Source: Myxococcales bacterium
Lineage (GTDB): Bacteria > Myxococcota_A > Polyangia > Nannocystales > Nannocystaceae
NCBI GenBank assembly: GCA_020633295.1
Contig: JACKDW010000001.1
Location: 62,001-126,000, forward strand
Reading direction: 5' to 3'
Length of the DNA: 64,000 nucleotides
In this document: piece after piece, positions 15,803-25,983 of the stretch
How the letters are laid out: every line of letters starts with the position of its first letter
Numbering within the stretch: position 1 is the stretch's first letter
Program-made: the position numbers and the translations under genes
The notes under the pieces: generated by a model
Told to the model about the DNA's origin: nothing
Database searches by the model: none
What the model saw: only the letters and a program-made list of their open reading frames with translations

Positions 15803-17440
15803 ATGAAGCGTCTGACCGTCTGTTCCGCCACGACGTTGTTGTTGCTCGCCGCCTGCGGCGAAGACGGGACCGGCGGGACCGAGAGCGCGTCAGCCACGTC
15901 GGGTGAGACCGTCGATCCGGACGAGTCCGAGAGCACGAACGACGCGTCGAGCACAGGCGTCGCCACCTCGGGCTCGGACTCCGAGACCGCGGGCATGGAG
16001 GATCCGCCCGAGCCGCTGCTCGCCCGCGGGGTCACGATGCCGCGCTTCGTCGCCGATCAGGGGGTCGCGGTCCCGATCGGGCTCGACGGCGTGGGTGTCG
16101 GCGGCGAGGGTCGCAACGCGCACCTCATCGCCAACCGCCGCATGCTGGTCCGCGGCTTCGCCGACGTGCTCGACGAGAGCGGCTGGACGCCGCGAGAGCT
16201 GCGGGCGACGCTGATCCTGAAGTACGCCGACGGCACCGAGGAGGCCGCCGACAAGACGGTGCTCGTCGAGAAGGACAGCGAAGAGAAGTACTACAACACG
16301 ACCTTCAACTGGATCATCCCGGCCGAGCTGATCAAGTCGGGGATGCACTTCGAGGCCGCGCTGTACGAGACGACGCAGGAGCTCGCGGGCACCGACGAGC
16401 CGGACCCGGCGCCGATCTTCCCGATCGACGGCAAGAAGGCCTACGTCGGCGTCGAGGACAGCTACATGAAGCTGAAGGTCGCGCTCGTGCCGATCAAGCA
16501 CGACCTCGATGGAAAGAACTGCGCCGACGCGCCCGACCTGAATGAGCAGGTCGTGCAGCGCCTCCACGACGAGCTGCTGATGCAGAACCCGGTCGACGAG
16601 GTGCTGCTCGAGGTGCTGCCGGAGTTCGTCTACACGAGCCCGATGACCTCCTTCAGCCCGCTGCTGAGCGCGCTGAGCCAGGCCCGCGCGGACTTCGGCG
16701 TCGGCCCCGAGGTCTACGTCTACGGCCTCACGGTCCCCTGCGACGGCGGCGCTGACGGGGTCGGCGGTCAGGCGATCGGCATCCCGCAGGCGCCGACCAA
16801 GAGCAACTCGCTGCAGCGCGTGGCCATGGGTCGCTTCTACGGCTCGCTGTCCTCGACCGCGGGCACCTTCGTGCACGAGGTCGGGCACACGCAGGGGCGC
16901 TTCCACATCCTCTGCAGCGGCGAGGAGGGCGGGCCCGACAACTCGTACCCCTACCCCGGCGGCGACATCGGCGTGTTCGGCTTCGGGATCCTCGACTTCG
17001 TGCTGCACCCGCCGACCAACCATGACTACATGACCTACTGCGGGCAGACCTGGGTCTCGGACTGGGGCTGGGAGAAGGTCTACCCGGTGATCCAGACGCT
17101 GAGCTCCTGGGACTTCGACGACGAGGGCGACGTGCCCGACGGCACGCTGCTCGTCGGCGCGCTGTACCCCGACGGCAGCGAGGAGTGGTGGACGGCGCCC
17201 GGCAACCTCGAGGGCGAGGTCACGAGCGCGGTCCACAGCCTCGAGCTGCACGCGGGCGAGAGCGTGCTCGTGGCGCCGGTGAGCTACTCCAAGCGACCCC
17301 ACGACGAGACCTACAACGTCATCGCCGAGCTCCCGGTCTCGCTCGACGCGGTCAGCGCGATCGAGCGCGTCGGCGAGGGCGGCGCGCGCTTCCCCGTCGC
17401 GGTCCCGTCGATCAAGCGCATCGCGGCCGAGCCGCAGTAG
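15803..17440 (+). CDS. zinc metalloprotease-like lipoprotein (HExxHxxGxxH)
   Basis: This 545-residue protein has a lipobox (LLLLAAC) and a Ser/Thr/Glu/Asp linker to about residue 70. An N-terminal beta-rich region follows. The catalytic domain has HEVGHTQGRFH with ligands His358, His362 and His368 and catalytic Glu359. MTYCG about 50 residues later is a plausible Met-turn, so this is a metzincin-like zinc site. The C-terminal part is probably beta-sandwich. It is likely displayed at the cell surface or periplasm to degrade proteins. Unlike the 3340-4926 protein, all three zinc ligands are intact. Confidence 0.88.
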   Translation: MKRLTVCSATTLLLLAACGEDGTGGTESASATSGETVDPDESESTNDASSTGVATSGSDSETAGMEDPPEPLLARGVTMPRFVADQGVAVPIGLDGVGVGGEGRNAHLIANRRMLVRGFADVLDESGWTPRELRATLILKYADGTEEAADKTVLVEKDSEEKYYNTTFNWIIPAELIKSGMHFEAALYETTQELAGTDEPDPAPIFPIDGKKAYVGVEDSYMKLKVALVPIKHDLDGKNCADAPDLNEQVVQRLHDELLMQNPVDEVLLEVLPEFVYTSPMTSFSPLLSALSQARADFGVGPEVYVYGLTVPCDGGADGVGGQAIGIPQAPTKSNSLQRVAMGRFYGSLSSTAGTFVHEVGHTQGRFHILCSGEEGGPDNSYPYPGGDIGVFGFGILDFVLHPPTNHDYMTYCGQTWVSDWGWEKVYPVIQTLSSWDFDDEGDVPDGTLLVGALYPDGSEEWWTAPGNLEGEVTSAVHSLELHAGESVLVAPVSYSKRPHDETYNVIAELPVSLDAVSAIERVGEGGARFPVAVPSIKRIAAEPQ

Positions 17441-17470
17441 CCGCGCGACGCGATCGAGATGTCTCGAGGG

Positions 17471-19069
<1,599 letters not shown>

Positions 19070-19104
19070 AGGAAGTTCTCCCGGCGCGGCCCGCCGCGTC
19101 ACGG

Positions 19105-21363
19105 CTACCGCTCCCTCCGGTTGCCGCCGACAAGCTCGCGGCGCGACGAGATCCGCACGACGTAGCGCGCCTTGAGCGTCAGCGTGTCCCCGGCCGGGAC
19201 GCGGACGCTCCAGCGGTGGCCGCCGCGCAGCTTGTGCTCCTCGGGCTCATAGCTTCGCCACGGCGGCGTCGCCTCCGCGACCTCGACGACGACCTCGTCG
19301 TCGCCCTCGCGCGTGACGGGCACGCGCTCGCGGACCTCGATCGCGACCTCGCTCCCGGTGCGGTTGGCGAGCTCGATCTCGATCGCGTGGCGCAGCAGCA
19401 GCGCGCCGCCCATGAGCCCGGCGGTCTCCTCGGCGAAGCGAGTGTTGCGCGCGACCTTGATCGCCTGCACGACGCCGAGCCCGAACTCCAGCTCGCCCCG
19501 CGGCGCGCAGGTCCGCAGATCCGTGCTCAGCAGGAAGTCGCCGTCCTGGTAGATGTCAGCCGGACCGGCGAGCAGCGGCACCTCGAGCGGGTTGCGGAGC
19601 GTGACGCGACGGAACACGTCGTTGCTGACGCGCGGGACCACCACGTGGAAGGGCTTCGCCGCGATGTCCTCGGTGAGCAGCGGGACGCCGTGGTAGGCGC
19701 CGTCGCTGAGGATCTCGACGCGCCCCTCGGCCCGGTAGATGTAGTCGAAGCCGCCCAGCTCCTGGGGCGCGAGCGGCTTGTGCCGGGCTGGCAGCGGGCT
19801 GCGCTCGACGCCGGCCGCCTGGGTCTCGGCGGCGTCGATCAGCGCGACGACGTGGCGCTCGTACGAGCGCTCGCGCACCCACACAAGCTCGCGGTAGCGC
19901 TCGTGACGCTCGAGGCGCACGAGCGCGCCGCGCGTGGACTCGCTCGGCGTCGGCATGCGCAGGTCGCCGTAGCTGAGCCAGTCGTCGCCCGGATCGCTCG
20001 AGGGCGGCGGCGGGGTCGAGCGCGCGAGCGGCTGCCCTGGCGCGGACGGTCGCGGCGCGGACGGAGGCCTCGCGGCGCCGGTCGCCACGCGCCTGGCCTT
20101 CGCGGCAGGTGGAGGTGGAGCCGCTCGCGACACGCCGCCGCCGCCTCCTCCGAACAGCCCGCCGAAGCCGCTCGACTTCTTGGACTCGGGCGCGAGCATC
20201 GCTGCGGGCATCGCCATGTCACGCGCCCTCGCCTCGGCCTCCGACCGCAGCCGCGCCTCGGCCTCCGCCTGCCGGATCGCGTCCTGCAGCGTCACGCCCG
20301 GGGGCAGCCCGCCGGCCAGGGTCATCGACTGCTGCGCGGGCATCGGCGCGCCCGCCAGCGGCGGCGGCGGCGGCGGCGGTCCGCTCGGGACCGCCGGCTT
20401 CGCAGGCTTGGCCTCAGAGACAGGTTTAACGGGCGCGTGGTCCCGGGTGAAGCGGTTGTAGTCGGCGAACAGCTCCGCCGCGCCCGCGGGCGGCTGTCGC
20501 CAACCGCGGGCCGACTCCGAAGGCTGCCGACGCCCGACGCGGATGCTCTTGAGTTCGGGCAGCTCGGTCCACCGCTGACAGTCGGCGGTCGAGAGCTCGA
20601 GCGCGACGCCGCGCCAGTCCTCGCCGGTGCGCTGCGCGACCACGGCGCGCACGGCCAGGCGCCCGCGCGTCTGCCCGCGATCGAGCGTGATCGTGTAGGA
20701 GGGGGACCAGCGCGCGCCCGGCACCCGGTACTCGACCACGAGCCTCGCGTCCGCCGTGATCGCGCCCGCGAGCGTCAGCTGGGCGGCCTTGCGGAGCTCG
20801 TGCGCCTGCGGGGCGCGCTCGCTCGTGGCCTCGCGGTCGCGGGCCTCGAGCGTCGCCAGCTCCTGCCTCGCGAGACGCGTCGCCTCGTGCGCGCGCGCGA
20901 GCTCGCGGTCGAGCTCCTCCAGCGCGCCGTCGCGAAAGTCGAGCCACGCGAGCCGGGCCTCGAACGGGATCGGCGGCGGCGGCCGACCGCGCTCGCCCTG
21001 CCCTCGCGGCCCTCCTGTCACATCAGACAGGCGCGCGCGCTGGGCCTCGAGGTGCGCCCGGCGGTCCTCGAGCTGCGCGAGGCGCCGTCTCGCGGCGCGC
21101 AGCGCCGCGGGCTCGACCGGCAGCAGCGGCGTCTCGCTGCGATCGTGGGTGAGCGTGACGCGGAGGTCGCGGACCACGAGCTCGCGCGCGCCGTCGACCC
21201 GCGCGCGCACGCTGCTGTCGTCGAGGCTGAGCGGCAGGCCGCCGACGCGCACCACGCCGTCGCCGGGCAGCGCGGCGGGCAGCTGCGCGACGCGCTCGAC
21301 GAGCGCGCCGGCGCGGTAGACCGTGACGAGATCAATTCGGGATGTGAGGAGGGGCGCGGCCAT
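19105..21363 (-). CDS. DUF4139/DUF4140 (MuiA-like) protein, longer paralogue with low-complexity insert
   Basis: This 752-residue protein has the same order of parts as its downstream neighbour: an N-terminal DUF4140-like domain, coiled coil (about 85-180) and DUF4139 domain (YRVPGARWSPSYTITLDRG, RTGEDWRGVALELST, VPLLAGPADIYQDGDF, RHAIEIELANRTG). A low-complexity insert of roughly 200 residues sits between the two halves of the DUF4139 domain. It is rich in Pro/Ala and has an Ala/Glu/Arg helix and a FGGLFGGGGGG run. Absence of a signal peptide suggests a cytoplasmic location. The neighbouring small heat-shock genes hint at a stress context, which is inference only. Confidence 0.87.
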   Translation of the reverse strand: MAAPLLTSRIDLVTVYRAGALVERVAQLPAALPGDGVVRVGGLPLSLDDSSVRARVDGARELVVRDLRVTLTHDRSETPLLPVEPAALRAARRRLAQLEDRRAHLEAQRARLSDVTGGPRGQGERGRPPPPIPFEARLAWLDFRDGALEELDRELARAHEATRLARQELATLEARDREATSERAPQAHELRKAAQLTLAGAITADARLVVEYRVPGARWSPSYTITLDRGQTRGRLAVRAVVAQRTGEDWRGVALELSTADCQRWTELPELKSIRVGRRQPSESARGWRQPPAGAAELFADYNRFTRDHAPVKPVSEAKPAKPAVPSGPPPPPPPLAGAPMPAQQSMTLAGGLPPGVTLQDAIRQAEAEARLRSEAEARARDMAMPAAMLAPESKKSSGFGGLFGGGGGGVSRAAPPPPAAKARRVATGAARPPSAPRPSAPGQPLARSTPPPPSSDPGDDWLSYGDLRMPTPSESTRGALVRLERHERYRELVWVRERSYERHVVALIDAAETQAAGVERSPLPARHKPLAPQELGGFDYIYRAEGRVEILSDGAYHGVPLLTEDIAAKPFHVVVPRVSNDVFRRVTLRNPLEVPLLAGPADIYQDGDFLLSTDLRTCAPRGELEFGLGVVQAIKVARNTRFAEETAGLMGGALLLRHAIEIELANRTGSEVAIEVRERVPVTREGDDEVVVEVAEATPPWRSYEPEEHKLRGGHRWSVRVPAGDTLTLKARYVVRISSRRELVGGNRRER

Positions 21364-21600
21364 CGTCGTGCGGTGACGCGGGCGCGCGCTGGACTACCCA
21401 GCGAGCGCGCCCGGGTCGGCGAGTCACTCGCGCCGCGGCAGCGACGCGCCGCCATGGTACCCCGCCGCCCGCGCACGCGAGCGCGCCCGCGACGGCGACC
21501 GAGCGACAAACGGACCGCAAAAACAGCTCGCGGCGCGCGGGGCCGCGCGAGGCGGGCGACCCCGACCACGCGGCCGCGCGCGCCGCCTGGCGCGACCCGT

Positions 21601-21972
21601 CTACCCGACGGTGATCTTGATCTCCCGCGGCCGCGCGCGCTTGAGCTTCGGCAGCGACAGCCGCAGCACGCCGCCGCTCAGCGTCGCGTCGATGCTCGCC
21701 GCGTCGATCGTCTCGGGCAGCTGGAACACGCGCCGCAGCAGCGCGGCGGGCTCCTTCCCGACCGCGGCGCGCAGCGCCTCGAGCCGGAGCTCGTCCTCTT
21801 CGAAGCGGACGCTCAGCCCGTCAGGCGCGACGCCCGGCAGATCGGCGAGCACGAGGAACTCATCCTCGCTCTCGAAGATGTCGACGGGCGGCGTGAGCAC
21901 GGCGAGGTCCTTGGTCGGCTCGCTCGCGGGCGAGGCGGGCGCGCGCTCCTGGGATCGTGATGCCTGCAGCAT
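21601..21972 (-). CDS. small heat-shock protein (Hsp20/alpha-crystallin)
   Basis: This 123-residue protein has one alpha-crystallin domain: PPVDIFESEDEFLVLADLPGV, RVFQLPETIDAASIDATLSGGVLRLSLPK, ending with KITVG. These are the usual Hsp20 landmarks, including the GVLRLSLPK strand. It should be an ATP-independent holdase. The N-terminal arm is short and Ala/Ser-rich, and there is no C-terminal IxI extension. It follows a second sHSP on the same strand by 57 bases, as is common for pairs that co-assemble. Confidence 0.93.
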   Translation of the reverse strand: MLQASRSQERAPASPASEPTKDLAVLTPPVDIFESEDEFLVLADLPGVAPDGLSVRFEEDELRLEALRAAVGKEPAALLRRVFQLPETIDAASIDATLSGGVLRLSLPKLKRARPREIKITVG

Positions 21973-22029
21973 GGGAATTCTCTCCTGTCTCTTAAAACCT
22001 GTTCTTGAAATCCTGGGGCCGCGCCGCGC

Positions 22030-22470
22030 TCAGCCGGCGTTGACCGAGATCACGCGCGGGCGCGCCTCGGCGCTGCGCGGCATGGTGACGGTGAGCACGC
22101 CGTGCTTGAGCGACGCGCTGACGTGGTCGGCGTCGATCTTCGCCGGGAGGTCGACCGTGCGCGTGAACTTGTACGCGCCGCGCTCCTTGCGGTGCGCCGT
22201 GAAGCCCTTCGGCGTCTCGACGGCGCGCGCCCCCGAGATCGTCAGCGAGCCGCTCGTCGCGGTCAGCTTCAGCTCCGACTCGCTCAGCCCAGGCACGAGC
22301 GCGCGCAGCTCGAAGCCGTCGCTCGTCTCGTCGAGCGACATCCGCGGCCAGCGGCCCTCGGCTCCGCGGGCGCGGGCGCCCGGGTGCTGCACGATCGCGC
22401 GGTCGATGTGGCGGCGGACCTCGTCCAGCACGCGCAGAGGGTCGGTGAATTCCATCCAGTAGTTGACCAT
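22030..22470 (-). CDS. small heat-shock protein (Hsp20/alpha-crystallin)
   Basis: This 146-residue Hsp20 has an N-terminal arm with EFTDPLRVLDEVRRHIDRA. The alpha-crystallin domain contains ELRALVPGLSESELKLTAT, GAYKFTRTVDLPAKIDADHVSASLKHGVLTVTMPRS and ends in VNAG. GGAGAT lies upstream of the ATG. It is probably co-transcribed with the 21601 gene and forms mixed oligomers with it, as in other paired sHSPs; that pairing is inferred. No CIRCE or ROSE-type element is obvious upstream. Confidence 0.93.
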   Translation of the reverse strand: MVNYWMEFTDPLRVLDEVRRHIDRAIVQHPGARARGAEGRWPRMSLDETSDGFELRALVPGLSESELKLTATSGSLTISGARAVETPKGFTAHRKERGAYKFTRTVDLPAKIDADHVSASLKHGVLTVTMPRSAEARPRVISVNAG

Positions 22471-22804
22471 GGGACGTATCTCCGGTGTTGCGGCGTGGTC
22501 GATCAGACCTCTCGATCGGATCCGCGACCGCGTCAGCTGTGACGCCCGGCGTCGACCGATCGAGGCGACGGGCTAGGCCCGCTAGGCCGCCGCCGAAGTC
22601 CATCGCGCCGCTGGCGTGGGTTGGTGCCGTCAAGCTGTGTTCGCGCTGCCGGGTGTCAAGCCCGGCGCGAGAAGTTGTCCGCGAGGTTATCCGCGAGGTC
22701 CTCCGCGAGGTCCTCCGCGAGGTCCTCCACGAGGTCCTCCGCGAGCTCCTCCGCGAGTTCCTTCGCGCGAGGCCGACGCGCCCGCCCCCGCGCGCCCGCG
22801 CGCG
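22471..22804. other. intergenic region with 12-bp repeats between hsp20 and receptor genes
   Basis: No gene is supported here. The right half holds the 12-bp tandem array described separately. The left half has no convincing promoter beyond a GATAC-like box just before the hsp20 start. Confidence 0.5.
22681..22764 (-). repeat. 12-bp minisatellite, 7 units, just past the receptor stop codon
   Basis: Unit GCGAGGTCCTCC (plus strand) is repeated seven times with few changes, and degenerate copies flank it. It begins about 40 bases after the stop of the 22805-25591 gene on that gene's strand. Read in one frame on that strand it would encode (EDLA)-like tetrapeptides, but no start codon or continuous gene supports translation. 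Confidence 0.9.
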
Positions 22805-25591
22805 TCACCACGAGATCCGCAGGCCGAGCGAGGGGATGATCGGCAGCCCGCTGGTCGCCGCGCGCTGCGTGAAGTCGAAGTTGTAGTTCCAGGCCTCGAC
22901 GTTCTGTCGGTTGTAGATGTTCTGGATGTCGAGGTAGAGGTTGAACATCGCGCGCCGCAGGATCCAGCGCTTGTCGACGCGGATGTCGAGCTGGTGGAAC
23001 GCGGGCAGGCGGCCGCTGTTGGTCGCGCCGAGCAGCGGCAGGTAGCCGCCGTCCTCCGCGTCGTAGACGCCGTCGGTCACCGGCGTGAACGGGTTGCCGC
23101 TCACCAAGCGGAAGCGCGCGCCGATCTGCCAGTCGCGCGGGAGCTTGTAGACGCCGAGCAGCGTCAGGATGTGCGGCTGGTCGAAGGAGAAGTTGCGGTA
23201 CGGCCCGCCCGGGTCCGGCTGCTCGAGGCTCTTCGAGAGCGTGTAGCTGACCCAGCCGAACAGGCGGTCGGTCAGGTTCTTGCGGAACAGCAGCTCCATG
23301 CCGAAGATCTGCCCGTACCCGCGGTTCTGCCAGTTCTCGATGCGGAAGCCCGTGTCGTCGTCGCGCAGCAGCGCGCTCGAGCTCTCGATGCGGTCCCAGA
23401 CGTGCTTGTAGAAGCCCGTGACCTCGAGGCTCATCGCGAACGGCAGCTCCTGCGCGACGCCGACGCTGGTGTGGACCGAGCGCTCGAGCCCGAGCTCGGG
23501 GTTGCCCCACACCGGGGCGAACTGCGTGATCTCGGGCGACTGCGTGAACATGCCGACGCCGCCCTTGATCGAGGTGCGCTCGGCGACCTGCCACGAGAAG
23601 CGCAGGCGCGGGTCGACTGCGGTCTTGTTAAAGGTGAGCCCGAAGTACTGCGCGCGCGCGCCGGGCAGCAGCGTGAAGCGCTCGCCGAGGCCGATCGTCG
23701 CCGTCAGGTACAGCGCGGGGTAGACGTAGACGCCGTTGAAGTTGGCGAGGTTCGTGATGTCGGTGCTGCCGAGCCCGCCGCCGGCCGGGAAGCTCGGCGC
23801 GCTCGCGGCCACGTCGTAGCTGCCGATGATCGTCTCGGTGCCGACGCGGATCGACGCGCGCCGCGTCAGCCAGCGCGTCATCTCGGCGCGAAACGAGAGG
23901 TCGTGGTTGGTCAGCGCGAAGTTGAACAGGTTGCCGAAGTTCCCGTCGGCGACCTGGTAGCGGTACGAGGGCGTGATCAGGAACTCCCAGGGGCCGTCCT
24001 GCTTGCGGTAGACGAGGTCGGCGCGGTGGAACGCGATGCCGGTGCCCGCCTGGTTGCGCTCGTCGACCTCCTCGTCGTTGGCCGACTGCGTCACCAGCTC
24101 GACGCCGTCGTCGGAGCCGAACACGCGCACCGAGAACTCGCCGCCGCCGAGCGGGTAGTCGAACAGCCCCTGGTAGTCCCAGTAGCGCGGCGCCTGCACG
24201 AGCCCGAGCCCGGCGTCCTCGGGCACCACCGCGGGCAGCAGCGCGTCGATGTAGCTGCGGCGCGCGCTGACGGCCCACGAGCCCTTGCCGACCGGCCCCT
24301 CGAGCAGCGCGCCGATGTCGAAGACGTCCGCGTCGACGTAGCCGTGGAAGCCGTCGCGTCGGCCCTTGCGCGGCGCGACGTTGATGACGCCGCCGATCGC
24401 GTCGCCGTACCGGCTGTCGAAGTTACCGGGGATGTAGTCGATCTGCGCGAGGATGTCCGAGTTGAACACGCTCGAGATGGCGCCGAAGTGGAACAGCTGC
24501 GGGATCCGGTGGTAGCCGAGGTACGTGTTCGAGTCGGCCGGCGCGGCGCCGCGGATCACGAGCAGGCCGACGCCGAAGGGCGCGCGCGCGATGCCGGGGA
24601 AGTTCTGGATCGACTTGAGCGCGTCGCCCTGCGTGCCGGGCAGGTTGTTGATCTCCTCGACGGAGATCGAGCGGCGCACGACCTCCTCGGGCTCGCCGCG
24701 CGTCGAGGTCACCGTCGTCCGGTACGGGTTGGTGACGAGGCGCTTCTGGAAGTACTGCAGCTCGAGGCGCTCGCCCGCCTTCAGCTCCTCGACGTAGTCG
24801 AGCCGTTCGAAGCCCTGCGCGAGCACGACGACGCGCACGTGACCGTCGGGCACGCCGCGCAGCTCGAACGCGCCGTCGTCGTCGGTGTAGACGCGCACGC
24901 TCCACGCCGGCTCGCCCTCGTCGTCGTTGTAGGTCTTGCGCCGGATCTGCCCGAGCGGGAGCTCCGGCGGCGCGGGCACGACGAGCACCGCCGCGCCGAC
25001 GACGGGCGCGCGGCGGCCGGCCTCGACGACCTTCCCCGAGAGCCGCACGGGGCCGCGCTGGTCTGGCCCGGGACCGGCTCCCTCGCCGCCCGCGTCCGCG
25101 TCGCCCCCTTCCGCGTTTTGAGACCCCTCGCCGCCCGCGCCTTCCTCCGACGTGTCCTTTGTCACAGGTGGAGGCTCTGGCGCCGCGATGTCGATCGCCA
25201 CCGACATGACGAGCTCGACGGGCTGACCGCGATAGGTCGCGGGCTCATAGCGGAGCTTGGCGACCGCGTCGAGCGCGAGCGCGTCGAGCTCGGGGTGCAG
25301 CGGCTGCGTGACCTCGAGCTCCTTCGGGACGCCGTCGACGCCGACGACGAACTTGACGATCACGCGCCCCTCGGGACGCGCCGCGTCCTCTAGCAGCGCG
25401 TCGGGGTAGGTGATCTGCGCGCTGTTCTTGAGTACAGGCTGGACCAGCTCGCCCTGATCCGGCGCCGCGCCGGCGACGGACCCGGGACCGAGCGCGAGCG
25501 CTGCGACGAGCGCGAGGCGGCGCCACGACGGGCGCGCTCCCCTGGCTCCCTGCTCCCACGCGCGGCCTCGGAACACGACGGGCGACAGCAT
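22805..25591 (-). CDS. TonB-dependent outer-membrane receptor with N-terminal TonB C-terminal-type domain
   Basis: This 928-residue protein has a signal sequence ending near VAGA, then a TonB-CTD-like domain at about residues 55-135 (ARPEGRVIVKFVVGVDG, LRYEPATYRGQPV). An acidic Gly/Glu/Asp linker and a carboxypeptidase-regulatory-like beta domain (about 185-270, YTDDDGAFELRGVPDG) follow. The plug has LPGTQGDALKSIQNFPGI, LVIRGAAPADS and RYGDAIGGVINV. The beta barrel runs to the terminal aromatic residue (LRISW). It should import a large nutrient across the outer membrane, substrate unknown. Having a TonB-like domain on the receptor itself is unusual outside myxobacteria and relatives. Confidence 0.93.
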   Translation of the reverse strand: MLSPVVFRGRAWEQGARGARPSWRRLALVAALALGPGSVAGAAPDQGELVQPVLKNSAQITYPDALLEDAARPEGRVIVKFVVGVDGVPKELEVTQPLHPELDALALDAVAKLRYEPATYRGQPVELVMSVAIDIAAPEPPPVTKDTSEEGAGGEGSQNAEGGDADAGGEGAGPGPDQRGPVRLSGKVVEAGRRAPVVGAAVLVVPAPPELPLGQIRRKTYNDDEGEPAWSVRVYTDDDGAFELRGVPDGHVRVVVLAQGFERLDYVEELKAGERLELQYFQKRLVTNPYRTTVTSTRGEPEEVVRRSISVEEINNLPGTQGDALKSIQNFPGIARAPFGVGLLVIRGAAPADSNTYLGYHRIPQLFHFGAISSVFNSDILAQIDYIPGNFDSRYGDAIGGVINVAPRKGRRDGFHGYVDADVFDIGALLEGPVGKGSWAVSARRSYIDALLPAVVPEDAGLGLVQAPRYWDYQGLFDYPLGGGEFSVRVFGSDDGVELVTQSANDEEVDERNQAGTGIAFHRADLVYRKQDGPWEFLITPSYRYQVADGNFGNLFNFALTNHDLSFRAEMTRWLTRRASIRVGTETIIGSYDVAASAPSFPAGGGLGSTDITNLANFNGVYVYPALYLTATIGLGERFTLLPGARAQYFGLTFNKTAVDPRLRFSWQVAERTSIKGGVGMFTQSPEITQFAPVWGNPELGLERSVHTSVGVAQELPFAMSLEVTGFYKHVWDRIESSSALLRDDDTGFRIENWQNRGYGQIFGMELLFRKNLTDRLFGWVSYTLSKSLEQPDPGGPYRNFSFDQPHILTLLGVYKLPRDWQIGARFRLVSGNPFTPVTDGVYDAEDGGYLPLLGATNSGRLPAFHQLDIRVDKRWILRRAMFNLYLDIQNIYNRQNVEAWNYNFDFTQRAATSGLPIIPSLGLRISW

Positions 25592-25983
25592 CGCTCAACC
25601 CGGGCCCTCGAGGCCAGAGGTTCATTATCGAGCGAACGCGCGCGGGCGTTCCGGCCGCGCGCGACGCTCGGCTCCGCGCCGATGAGCGCGCGCGCGAATG
25701 CCGAGGGTGAAAGCCCTCCACCCCGCTCGCGCGTTCGTAAGAGGGAGCCTCGTGGTTCGCAAAGGAGCACCTGACAGATCCGCTGATCCACCTGGGATCA
25801 TGGTCTCGTTGTCCGATACCAGGCATGAGGAGGGTCGTGCGCGGTTCGAACGAGCGAGTCGCTCGCGCGCGCCGTCGCCTGGGTCGCGTGCTCCTGCGCG
25901 CTCGCGCCTCGGTGCTACACTGCCTCTTTTGACGCGGCGTGATCGCGGCGTCTCGAAACTCTCGCACGACGGTTAACGGTTCG
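25592..25983. other. divergent intergenic region, receptor/phosphoesterase
   Basis: This 390-base region separates two divergently read genes. It holds an extended -10 candidate for the rightward operon (25913-25921). I see no other gene, hairpin or repeat that I can support. A GTG at 25939 is in frame with the rightward gene and could extend it by 15 residues. Confidence 0.5.
25913..25921 (+). promoter_or_regulatory. extended -10 box TGCTACACT before the two-gene ATPase module
   Basis: TGC-TACACT fits an extended -10 element (TGn followed by TANNNT). Transcription would start near 25928, leaving a leader of about 55 bases before ATG 25984. No clear -35 box is seen. Confidence 0.35.

Noticed and set aside
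13228..16035. Long minus-strand open frame (935 codons) opposite the AGCS-like gene
   Set aside because: Its translation is Arg/His/Glu/Gln-rich with no domain, as expected from the strand opposite a GC-rich gene; the plus strand has clear membrane motifs.
22681..22764. Tandem repeats considered as CRISPR
   Set aside because: Units of 12 bp follow each other without spacers, and no cas gene is near.
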